Below are positions 18,669-25,794 of a stretch of 64,000 bases of DNA, one piece after another. The DNA comes from Miltoncostaea sp050250915 (GTDB lineage: Bacteria > Actinomycetota > Thermoleophilia > Miltoncostaeales > Miltoncostaeaceae). The notes beneath the pieces were generated by a model. The model was not told where the DNA came from. It ran no database searches and saw nothing but the letters and a program-made list of their open reading frames with translations. Within the stretch, counting starts at the first letter, position 1. Each line of letters starts with the position of its first letter. The stretch lies in the NCBI GenBank assembly GCA_050250915.1, contig JBFWNT010000016.1, positions 13,741 to 77,740 of the forward strand. The letters run 5' to 3'. The translations under genes and the position numbers were made by a program.

Positions 18669-19796
18669 CTGCTCGGCCTGCGGGGCACCGTCCTGGCCGG
18701 GCGGTCGCTGCGACCGGGGACGGTCGGGGTGCGCGACGGGGTGGTCGCCGACGTCCCCGGCCGGGCGGTGCGGGACCTCCCGGACGGCTGGATCGTGGCC
18801 CCCGGATTCGTGGACGTGCAGGTCAACGGCTTCGCCGGCGCCGAGGTGGGCTCGGACCCGGACGCCCTCGCCGCGATCGCCGCCGCCCTCCCGCGCGCCG
18901 GGGTCACGGCGTTCTGCCCCACGCTGGTGAGCCGTTCGGACGCCGCCTACCGCCGGGCGGCCGCCGCGCTCGCGCGCGCCCGGGTGCCCGACGCCGCGGC
19001 CCGCCCGCTCGGCGTGCACCTGGAGGGGCCCTTCCTGAACCCCGCCCGCCACGGCGCCCACGACCCCGGGGCGCTCCGCGGCCCCGACCCCGCCGTCCTC
19101 GACGGCCTGCTCGCGGCGTTCCGCCCCGCCATCGTCACGCTCGCCCCCGAGATGCCCGGCGGCCCGGACGCCGTCGCACGGATCGCCGACGCGGGCGTCG
19201 TCGCCGCCGTCGGCCACACCGAGGCCGGCGTCGCGACCGCGCGGGCCGCCATCGACGCGGGCGCCCGCCTGCTGACCCACGCCCTGAACGCCATGCCCGG
19301 CCTCCACGCCCGCGAGCCGGGTCCCCTCGGCGCATTCCTCGCCGACCGCCGGGCCCACGTCTCCCTGATCGCCGACGGCGTTCACCTGGACGACGCGTCG
19401 ACGTTCATCTGCACCCGAGGCGCCGGCGCGCGCCTGGTCCTGATCAGCGACGCCGTGGCCGCGGCGGGGATGCCCCCCGGGCGTTACCGGCTGGGCGCGA
19501 GGACGGTCACGTCCGACGGGACCCGGGCGACGTCGCGGGGCCGCCTGGCCGGGGCGGTCGCGGGGCTGGACGCCGGGCCGCGGACGCTGGTGCGGGCGGG
19601 GATCCCCGCGGCTGTCGCGCTGGCCGCCGCGACCGTCGCGCCGCGGCGCCTGCTGGGCCTGCCGCCGGGCCTGGCGCCCGGCGGCCCCGCCGACCTCGTG
19701 GTGCTCGACGAGGGCCTGGTGCCCCGGCTCACCCTCGTCGGCGGCGTGGTGGCGTGGGCCGACCCGGGGCTTCCGTTCGACCCGTCGCCCGCCTGA
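18669..19796 (+). CDS. nagA: N-acetylglucosamine-6-phosphate deacetylase, apparent CTG start
   Basis: NagA converts N-acetylglucosamine-6-phosphate to glucosamine-6-phosphate during amino-sugar or cell-wall recycling. The 375-residue protein has HLEGPF (Glu119), GHTEA (His183), THALNAM (His204) and the catalytic Asp261 in ISDA. The first canonical start, GTG 18729, would remove the first beta strands (LRGTVLAGRSLRPG). A CTG at 18669 has GGAGG 6 nt upstream and gives a complete N-terminus; no ATG, GTG or TTG exists in frame between the stop at 18645 and 18729. I therefore use CTG. Confidence 0.88.
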   Translation: MLGLRGTVLAGRSLRPGTVGVRDGVVADVPGRAVRDLPDGWIVAPGFVDVQVNGFAGAEVGSDPDALAAIAAALPRAGVTAFCPTLVSRSDAAYRRAAAALARARVPDAAARPLGVHLEGPFLNPARHGAHDPGALRGPDPAVLDGLLAAFRPAIVTLAPEMPGGPDAVARIADAGVVAAVGHTEAGVATARAAIDAGARLLTHALNAMPGLHAREPGPLGAFLADRRAHVSLIADGVHLDDASTFICTRGAGARLVLISDAVAAAGMPPGRYRLGARTVTSDGTRATSRGRLAGAVAGLDAGPRTLVRAGIPAAVALAAATVAPRRLLGLPPGLAPGGPADLVVLDEGLVPRLTLVGGVVAWADPGLPFDPSPA

Positions 19797-19868
19797 ACGC
19801 CTCGAGCATCGCGGCGATCGCGGCGCGGCCGCCAGCCGACTCGTCGAGCGTCGGCGCCTCGCCGGGCA

Positions 19869-20720
19869 TCAGGCCGCCCCGTAGACGTCGTCGCGCCGGT
19901 GGCGGAGGGCGGGGAGGCGCTCCCGGATCTCGGCCATCCGGGCGAAGTCGAGGTCGGCGACGGCGACCCCCTCCCCGTCGGGCGCCTGCGCCAGCACGAC
20001 CCCCCACGGGTCGATGACCATGCTGCGCCCGTGCGAGACGGTCCCGTCGTCGTGGGTGCCGTACTGGCCGGCGGCGATCACGAACGCCTGGTTCTCGATC
20101 GCCCGGGCGCGCAGGAGCGGCTCCCAGTGGTCCTTCCCCGTGGTGGCGGTGAAGGCGGCCGGCACCACGATCACCTCGGCCCCCTCCGCCGCGAGGCGCC
20201 GGTACAGCTCCGGGAAGCGGAGGTCGTAGCAGACGGACATGCCGATCCGGCGGCCCAGCGCGTCGCCCACCACGATCGCGTCGCCCGGCGCCGTCGCCGC
20301 CGACTCGCGGTATGCGACCCCGCCGACGTCGACGTCGAACATGTGGAGCTTCCGGTACGTCGCGGCCACCGACCCGCCGGGACCCACCAGGACGCTCGTG
20401 TTGTGGGCCCGCCCGTCGTCGCGCGCCTCGATGACGCTGCCCGCCAGGATCGCGATCCCGTGCTCCAGCGCCCACGAGCGGGCGGCCGACACCGACGGGC
20501 CGTCGAGGCCCTCCGCCCCCTCACGCATGCGCGGGCCGTGGACGTACGGCCATTTCTCCGGCAGCACCACCAGCCGCGCCCCGGCGCCGGCGGCGCGCGC
20601 CACCAGGGCGCCCGCGACGACGATGTTGCGGTCGCGGTCGGCGGTGCTGGTCATCTGGACCGCGGCGACCCGGAGGGCGCTACCATCCGCGGCGTCAGTC
20701 CGAGCGCTTGGAGGCGTCAT
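19869..20720 (-). CDS. Nitrilase-superfamily amidase (Nit2-like)
   Basis: This cytoplasmic carbon-nitrogen hydrolase has the Glu55-Lys124-Cys164 triad (LPEKW, YRKLH, SVCYDLRFPELY), 283 residues. The sequence resembles Nit2/omega-amidase and deaminated-glutathione amidase types, which repair or salvage small amides. The start is uncertain: the core begins at LRVAAVQM (residue 16), and the nearest ATG upstream is 20720, whose CAT overlaps the ATG of the divergent nifU-like gene. No good ribosome-binding site is seen there. Confidence 0.88.
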   Translation of the reverse strand: MTPPSARTDAADGSALRVAAVQMTSTADRDRNIVVAGALVARAAGAGARLVVLPEKWPYVHGPRMREGAEGLDGPSVSAARSWALEHGIAILAGSVIEARDDGRAHNTSVLVGPGGSVAATYRKLHMFDVDVGGVAYRESAATAPGDAIVVGDALGRRIGMSVCYDLRFPELYRRLAAEGAEVIVVPAAFTATTGKDHWEPLLRARAIENQAFVIAAGQYGTHDDGTVSHGRSMVIDPWGVVLAQAPDGEGVAVADLDFARMAEIRERLPALRHRRDDVYGAA

Positions 20721-20952
20721 GTCGGCCGAGATTCTTTCGCAGATCGAGGATGTGCTCGACCAGATCCGGCCCGCGCTCCACGCGGACGGCGGTGACGTCG
20801 AGCTGGTGGAGTTCGACCAGGAGGGCTTCGTCCACCTCTCCATGCAGGGCTCGTGCGGCGGCTGCCCCATGTCCACCGCCACGCTGACGCTCGGCATCGA
20901 GGCCGAGCTGCGCCGCAACATCCCCGAGGTCGAGGGCGTCATCACCGTCTGA
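20719..20952 (+). CDS. NifU-like C-terminal domain protein (Fe-S scaffold)
   Basis: This 77-residue stand-alone NifU C-terminal domain has the cluster-binding Cys46 and Cys49 in SCGGCP and the preceding HADGGDVELVE segment. Such proteins carry Fe-S clusters to target enzymes. GGAGG ends 4 nt before the ATG. TACCAT (20681-20686) could be the -10 box. The start codon overlaps the opposite-strand start of the amidase gene (CATG), so the two genes are tightly head-to-head. Confidence 0.92.
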   Translation: MSAEILSQIEDVLDQIRPALHADGGDVELVEFDQEGFVHLSMQGSCGGCPMSTATLTLGIEAELRRNIPEVEGVITV

Positions 20953-20969
20953 CGCGGGGGCGCCGCGGC

Positions 20970-22835
20970 CTAGCCGCGCAGCGCGCGCAGGGCGTTCAGG
21001 ATCACGGCGAGGTCGATGACCTCCTGGAACAGGGCGCCCGCCACCGGCGGCAGGTGGCCGGTGGCCGCCACACCCATCGCCGCGATGCTCACACCCATCC
21101 CGGCGAGCACGCTCTGCCGCGCGATGCGCATCGAGCGCCGGCCGATGTGCACCGCGTCCGCCACGCGGTCGACGCGGTCGACCGTGATGACGGCGTCGGC
21201 GGTCTCCGAGGACACGGTGGCCCCCGCGGCGCCCATCGCGATCCCGACGTCCGCGGCGGCCAGGGCGGGCGCGTCGTTCACGCCGTCGCCCACCATGGCC
21301 ACGGCGGCCAGGTCCTGGTCGCCGCGCAGGCTGCGGACCACGTCGAGCTTCCCCTCGGGCGACAGCTCGGCGTAGACCCGGTCCACGCCGAGCTCATCGC
21401 CGATGCGGTCGGCGACCGAGCGGCGGTCGCCGGAGACCATCGCCACGTGCCGCACGCCCTCCGCGCGGAGCCGCCCGACGATCCGCCCGGCGTCGGGGCG
21501 CAGCTCGTCGGCCATGACCACCACGGCCGCGAGCCGGCCGTCGACCCCCACGAGCACGTGGGCCTCGCCCGACCCGCGCCCCGCCGCCAGCGACGCCCCC
21601 GCGACCTCCCCGGCGTCGTACCCCTGGGCCACCAGGAACGCCCGGCTCCCGACGGCCACGCGGCGGCCGCCGACCTCCCCGGCGATGCCCTGGCCGGGCT
21701 GCTCGGCGACCCGCGCCGCGGGCGCCAGGGCCAGGCCGGCGTCCTGCGCGGCGCGCACGACCGCCTGACCGAGCACGTGGGCCGACAGGCGGTCCACCGA
21801 GGCGGCGAGCCGCAGCGCCTCCCACCGCGGGACGGCGTCGACGGCCACCACCTCGCGGACGTCGGGGACGCCGGCCGTCAACGTCCCGGTCTTGTCGAAC
21901 AGGACCGTGCGGACCCGCCCGAGCATCTCGATCGCGCCCGCGCCCTTCACGATGATCCCGGCCTTCGCCGACCGCGAGAGGCCGGAGACCAGGGCGATCG
22001 GCGCCGCCAGGATCAGCGGGCACGGCGTGGCGACCACCACCACGGCCAGCCCGCGGACCGGGTCGCCGCTGAGTGCCCACGCCAGGCCGGCGACGCCGAG
22101 GGTCACGGGCAGGAAGATGCCGGCGTAGCGATCGGCCATCCGGACCATCGGCGCCCGCTCGCGCTCGGCGTGCTCCACCAGGCGTACGAGGGCCGCGTAT
22201 GCGCTCTCGGCGGCCGGGCGCTCGGCCCGGACGTCGAACGGGGCGCCGGCGTTCACGGTGCCGCTCATCACGGGCTGCCCGCCACGGAGCGTCACGGGCA
22301 GGGGCTCGCCGGTGAGCGTGCTGGTGTCGACCACCGCCTCGTCGCCGGCGACCACCCCGTCCACCGGGATCACCTCCCCGGTGCGCACCAGCACCACCTC
22401 CCCGGGGCGGACGTCGTCCACCGGCACCTCCCGCACCCCGTCTCCGGTCCTGAGCTGGGCGACACGTGGCTCACGGCTCACCAGGGCGGTCAGCTCGCGC
22501 CGCGCGCGCCGGGACGCCGCCGTCTCGAGGGCCGCGCCGCCGGTGAACATGAGCCCGACCACGACCCCGGCGAGCTCCTCGCCCAGGGCGAGGGCGCCGA
22601 CCATGGCGACGAGCGCGATCGTGTCGACCCCCAGGTGATGGTCGACGACCACCGTGTGGACCACCTCGACCGCCAGGTCGGCGGCCAGCAGCGCCACCGC
22701 CGCCCGCCAGACCTGCTGCCCGGCCGCCGCCTCGCCGGCGAGGTGGAGCAGTCCGCCCGCGACGATGGCCGCCATCGCGACGACGGCCAGGATGCGGGCC
22801 CGGTTCTCGACCAGGCTGTGCCACGCGCGCCCCAC
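20970..22835 (-). CDS. P1B-type heavy-metal-transporting ATPase
   Basis: This 621-residue transition-metal pump has the TGEP actuator (175-178), the membrane metal site TPC (270-272), phosphorylation site Asp314 (DKTGTLT) and GDGVNDAPA. No N-terminal HMA metal-binding domain is present; the protein starts with membrane helices. The usual HP dipeptide of the N-domain appears as HV (SAHVLG). The metal cannot be predicted. The GTG at 22835 is preceded by GATATT 6 nt upstream. A longer reading frame toward 23072 overlaps the tRNA gene and is rejected. Confidence 0.92.
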   Translation of the reverse strand: MGRAWHSLVENRARILAVVAMAAIVAGGLLHLAGEAAAGQQVWRAAVALLAADLAVEVVHTVVVDHHLGVDTIALVAMVGALALGEELAGVVVGLMFTGGAALETAASRRARRELTALVSREPRVAQLRTGDGVREVPVDDVRPGEVVLVRTGEVIPVDGVVAGDEAVVDTSTLTGEPLPVTLRGGQPVMSGTVNAGAPFDVRAERPAAESAYAALVRLVEHAERERAPMVRMADRYAGIFLPVTLGVAGLAWALSGDPVRGLAVVVVATPCPLILAAPIALVSGLSRSAKAGIIVKGAGAIEMLGRVRTVLFDKTGTLTAGVPDVREVVAVDAVPRWEALRLAASVDRLSAHVLGQAVVRAAQDAGLALAPAARVAEQPGQGIAGEVGGRRVAVGSRAFLVAQGYDAGEVAGASLAAGRGSGEAHVLVGVDGRLAAVVVMADELRPDAGRIVGRLRAEGVRHVAMVSGDRRSVADRIGDELGVDRVYAELSPEGKLDVVRSLRGDQDLAAVAMVGDGVNDAPALAAADVGIAMGAAGATVSSETADAVITVDRVDRVADAVHIGRRSMRIARQSVLAGMGVSIAAMGVAATGHLPPVAGALFQEVIDLAVILNALRALRG

Positions 22836-23004
22836 CCCCCGAATATCGCTCCGCCGCGGCGCCGGATCATCCGGGCGCGCGGGGCACCGGGGTCCGCCCC
22901 GGCACGGGTGCGGGTTGCGGGATTCCCCGGATGCGCCGCGGCACGGCGGAAGCCCCTGCAGGGGGCTCCCGCGGGCTCCCTCGCCTCGCGGGGACCCTTG
23001 CCAA

Positions 23005-23078
23005 TCGGGGTGCCCGGATTTGAACCGGGGACCTCTCCGACCCGAACGGAGCGCGCTACCAAGCTGCGCCACACCCCG
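23005..23078 (-). tRNA. tRNA-Pro (anticodon CGG)
   Basis: The 74-nt cloverleaf has acceptor arms CGGGGTG/CACCCCG with discriminator A, D-loop AGCTTGGTA, anticodon stem CTCCG/CGGAG with loop TTCGGGT (anticodon CGG followed by G37), and T arm CCGG-TTCAAAT-CCGG. It reads CCG codons, which are abundant here. CCA is not encoded. Confidence 0.97.
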
Positions 23079-23099
23079 CCGAACGTGCGCGGCAGGGCG

Positions 23100-23107
23100 A
23101 TGTTACC
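23100..23107 (-). promoter_or_regulatory. Predicted extended -10 promoter of tRNA-Pro
   Basis: TGG-TAACAT on the minus strand ends 21 nt before the tRNA 5' end. It matches the TG-N-TAACNT element found before the rpmJ, tuf and rpsL operons. No clear -35 hexamer is seen. Confidence 0.5.
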
Positions 23108-23186
23108 AGCGCCGCGACCCCGGTTCCCGGGGGGCGGGGACCCGGATCTCGCACGTAATTCCGGGTTAACGACCGGCCACGCGGGG

Positions 23187-23216
23187 TTGAGCACCCCTCG
23201 TCACGAGCGATACGTT
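23187..23216 (+). promoter_or_regulatory. Predicted promoter of the PAP2-family gene
   Basis: TTGAGC (23187-23192), an 18-nt spacer and TACGTT (23211-23216) lie about 35 nt before the ATG at 23252. The site is between tRNA-Pro and the gene it would serve. Confidence 0.5.
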
Positions 23217-23251
23217 TGTGTCGTCCTTCCTTTTTGGAAGTGACCTTCGCC

Positions 23252-24091
23252 ATGCCCACGCCCCCTCCGGACACCCCGCCGACGACCGCCCGCACCCACC
23301 CCGCGGCGCCCGTGTCGCGCCCGCGGCGGCGCCTCCCGGAGTTCCGGCGGCCGTTCCCGAACCACCCGTGGGCGTTCGAGGTGATGCTGTTCGCCATCGC
23401 GCTGCTCGTCTACCAGGCGTCCCGCGCGCTGGTCATCGGCCAGCCGTCCACGGCCTTCGAGAACGCGGCGGAGATCATCTCGTTCGAGAAGAGCTCGGGC
23501 CTGTTCGTGGAGACGAGCATCCAGGGCTGGCTGCTGAACCACATCCAGCTCACCGAGGCCCTGAACTACTTCTACATGTACGCCCACTGGACGATCACGC
23601 CGCTGTTCTTCATCTGGCTCTACAAGCGGCGCGCCGGGGTCTACCCCTACGTCCGGAACGCGTTCTTCGCCGCCAACGGCATCGCCCTGATCGTCTTCAT
23701 GTTCTTCCCGGTCGCCCCGCCGCGCCTCGCGGGCGTGAGCGACGGCTTCGTGGACACCCTCCACAGCGTCAGCAACATCGACCTCCACGGCGGCGTGTTC
23801 TCCGGGTGGTTCAACCCGCACGCGGCGGTCCCGTCGATGCACTTCGGCTACGCGCTCATGATCGGGCTGGTGGGGATGGTCCTGCTGCGCAGCTGGCCGC
23901 TGCGCCTGATCGCCCTGGCCTACCCGATGCTGGTCTTCCTGACGATCACGGGGACCGCGAACCACTACGTGCTCGACTCGGTCGCCGGCGGGGTCGTGGT
24001 GGCCCTCGGGTTCGCGGGCGTGTACCTCTGGATGGCCTACCGGGGCAGCCTCCGGCCGGCCGTCGTGCCCGTCCCCGCCGACCGGCGATAG
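23252..24091 (+). CDS. PAP2-superfamily membrane enzyme (Aur1/inositolphosphotransferase-like)
   Basis: This 279-residue membrane protein has about six helices after a proline-rich cytoplasmic N-terminus. The phosphatase/transferase residues are in PSMHFGY and NHYVLDSVAGG (His and Asp), the pattern of the PAP2_3 group that includes inositol-phosphotransferases. It probably moves or removes a phosphate-linked head group on a lipid. The ATG at 23252 follows GGAAG by 11 nt; a 12-codon longer frame lacks support. Confidence 0.85.
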   Translation: MPTPPPDTPPTTARTHPAAPVSRPRRRLPEFRRPFPNHPWAFEVMLFAIALLVYQASRALVIGQPSTAFENAAEIISFEKSSGLFVETSIQGWLLNHIQLTEALNYFYMYAHWTITPLFFIWLYKRRAGVYPYVRNAFFAANGIALIVFMFFPVAPPRLAGVSDGFVDTLHSVSNIDLHGGVFSGWFNPHAAVPSMHFGYALMIGLVGMVLLRSWPLRLIALAYPMLVFLTITGTANHYVLDSVAGGVVVALGFAGVYLWMAYRGSLRPAVVPVPADRR

Positions 24092-24163
24092 CCCCCATCC
24101 CCCGTCCGAGGGGGGCGCCCGACCCGGTCGGGTGATGCCGTCCGCACGGAGCGGATACCGTCC

Positions 24164-24192
24164 TTGACAGTGGATGGTTTTCGGTCGATAAC
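24164..24192 (+). promoter_or_regulatory. Strong predicted promoter with long leader before the small HTH gene
   Basis: A perfect TTGACA (24164-24169), 17-nt spacer and GATAAC (24187-24192) give one of the best sigma-70-type promoters in the window. The leader to the ATG at 24320 would be about 120 nt. A TACCGT (24302-24307) close to the gene could be a second, short-leader promoter. The remaining 24092-24319 region shows no gene. Confidence 0.55.
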
Positions 24193-24319
24193 CCGTGGTG
24201 CATGCCGACGCGAACCCCCGGCCCCACGGCCCACTAACCCGGTTCGCAGTGACCCGCCCCCAGCCACGATCCCGAAGGCTGGTGCGTGAACGGGTCGACA
24301 TACCGTCGAGGAGGTCCTG

Positions 24320-24520
24320 ATGGCCAATCACCTCACCCCGGACGAGTTGTCGGAGGCGTTGGGACTGGCGCGCAAGCAAGTGGTGCGCTTGTGCGTCGAG
24401 ACGTCCGTCCCGATCTACAACGGCAGGATCGACAAGACCCTGTTCGTGCATTCGGTGACCGCAGCCGGCCACCGGCTCCCCGAGGCGGAGGCCCAGGAGC
24501 TCCTGGCCACCGCGCCCTAG
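24320..24520 (+). CDS. Small helix-turn-helix-like protein, unknown function
   Basis: This 66-residue soluble protein has an N-terminal helix pair (LTPDELSEALGLARKQVVRLC) that resembles the DNA-binding helices of MerR/excisionase-type folds, then a beta-like segment (VPIYNGRIDKTLF) and a C-terminal helix. GGAGG lies 6 nt upstream of the ATG. It has its own strong promoter and a long leader, unlike most neighbours. Being a DNA-binding protein is inference from pattern only. Confidence 0.7.
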   Translation: MANHLTPDELSEALGLARKQVVRLCVETSVPIYNGRIDKTLFVHSVTAAGHRLPEAEAQELLATAP

Positions 24521-24525
24521 GAAAC

Positions 24526-25794
24526 GCCCGCGGGCGGGCGGCGGCGCTCGCCGCCGCCGTCGCGCTCGCGGCCTTCCTCGCCCCGGCCGCAGCCCAGGCG
24601 GCCCCGGGCGACATCCAGTCGGTCCTCGACCGCTGGGGCGGTGCCAACCCGCAGACGACCGCCCTGGTGTGGCGGCTCGACGGGAACGGCGGCGGGACCC
24701 GGGTCGCCGGCTTCAGGGCCGACACCCCGCGCATCCCCGCCTCCACCATGAAGCTGGTGACGAGCGCGGGTGCGCTGCTCGAGCTCGGCACCGGCTACCA
24801 CTTCCGGACGACGCTGTCCGCGGGCCCATCGACGGTCCGGGCGGGCAAGGTGCTGCGCGGGCCCGTCTACATACGCGGTGCGGGCGATCCCGTCCTCGCC
24901 ACCCGGTACTACGGCTCGGCGTACCTGCGCGGCCGGGCCACGCCGCTCAGCGACCTCGGGACGGGCCTGAAGGCCACCGGCGTCCGTCTCGTCCGGGGGC
25001 CGATCATCGCCGACGAGAGCCTGTTCGACCGCAAACGGCTGGGTCCCGGCTGGCCCTCGTACTACTCGCTCTACATGGCCCCGCTCTCGGCGCTGGCGAT
25101 CAACCAGGACTACGCGGGGAGCGGGCGTGCGGCCTACGTCACGAACCCCACCCTCGCGGCGGGGCAGCGCCTGCGGGCCACGCTCCGGGGCGTCGGCGTG
25201 CAGCAGGTCGGCCCGCTCGAGGGAGGCGTCACCCCGCGGGGCGCCCGGGTGATCGCCACCGCCGTCTCCCCGCCGCTCCCGACGATCGTGCGGGCGATGA
25301 ACCTCGACAGCGACAACTTCATCGCCGAGACCCTGGTCAAGGCCGTCGGCGCCTATCGCGCCGGCAACGGGAGCACGACGGCGGGCGTCCAGCACACGGA
25401 CGCCCTGCTCACGCGGAAGGGCGTCCTCGGACCGGGCGACACCCTGGTGGACGGCTCCGGCCTCTCCCGCGGGAACCGCCTGGCCGCCTCGTCGCTCGTG
25501 CGCTTGATCGCGCAGGCCGACGCGGACCCCACCTGGGGCAAGGCCCTGGTCACCTCCCTCGCGCAGGGCGGGGAGGGCACACTGATCCGCCGCTTCACCA
25601 CCGGCGTCGCCACCAAGCGGGTGCGGGCCAAGACCGGCTACCTGGACGGCGTCAGCGCCATGGCCGGCAGGGTGGTCAGCAGGGGCGGCGACCATTACGC
25701 GTTCGCCCTGCTGATGAACTCGACCGACATCGGCGGCGCCCGCGCCGTGCAGGACAAGGTCGTGACCCTCCTCGCCGCGGGCGCGGAGGACTAG
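24526..25794 (+). CDS. dacB: D-alanyl-D-alanine carboxypeptidase/endopeptidase, PBP4 family; start unclear
   Basis: This exported S13 peptidase trims or cleaves peptidoglycan cross-links. It has the three penicillin-binding motifs: S-T-M-K (ASTMKLVTS), S-D-N (DSDNFIAE) and K-T-G (AKTGYLDG). An N-terminal signal peptide (ARGR, hydrophobic run, AQA) begins near 24529. No ATG, GTG, TTG, CTG or ATH codon exists in frame from 24289 to the signal peptide, so the stated start only marks the first plausible residue. An atypical start codon, a frameshift or a sequence error are all possible. Its stop shares CTAG with ligA. Confidence 0.85.
   Translation, partial: ARGRAAALAAAVALAAFLAPAAAQAAPGDIQSVLDRWGGANPQTTALVWRLDGNGGGTRVAGFRADTPRIPASTMKLVTSAGALLELGTGYHFRTTLSAGPSTVRAGKVLRGPVYIRGAGDPVLATRYYGSAYLRGRATPLSDLGTGLKATGVRLVRGPIIADESLFDRKRLGPGWPSYYSLYMAPLSALAINQDYAGSGRAAYVTNPTLAAGQRLRATLRGVGVQQVGPLEGGVTPRGARVIATAVSPPLPTIVRAMNLDSDNFIAETLVKAVGAYRAGNGSTTAGVQHTDALLTRKGVLGPGDTLVDGSGLSRGNRLAASSLVRLIAQADADPTWGKALVTSLAQGGEGTLIRRFTTGVATKRVRAKTGYLDGVSAMAGRVVSRGGDHYAFALLMNSTDIGGARAVQDKVVTLLAAGAED

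Noticed and set aside
22836..23072. 79-residue N-terminal extension of the P-type ATPase (MAQLGSALRSG...)
   Set aside because: It runs through the tRNA-Pro gene, and this peptide is the usual false translation of tRNA-Pro. The protein is complete from GTG 22835.
24092..24319. Riboswitch in the leader of the small HTH gene
   Set aside because: No known riboswitch core could be recognised by eye; only a promoter is supported.
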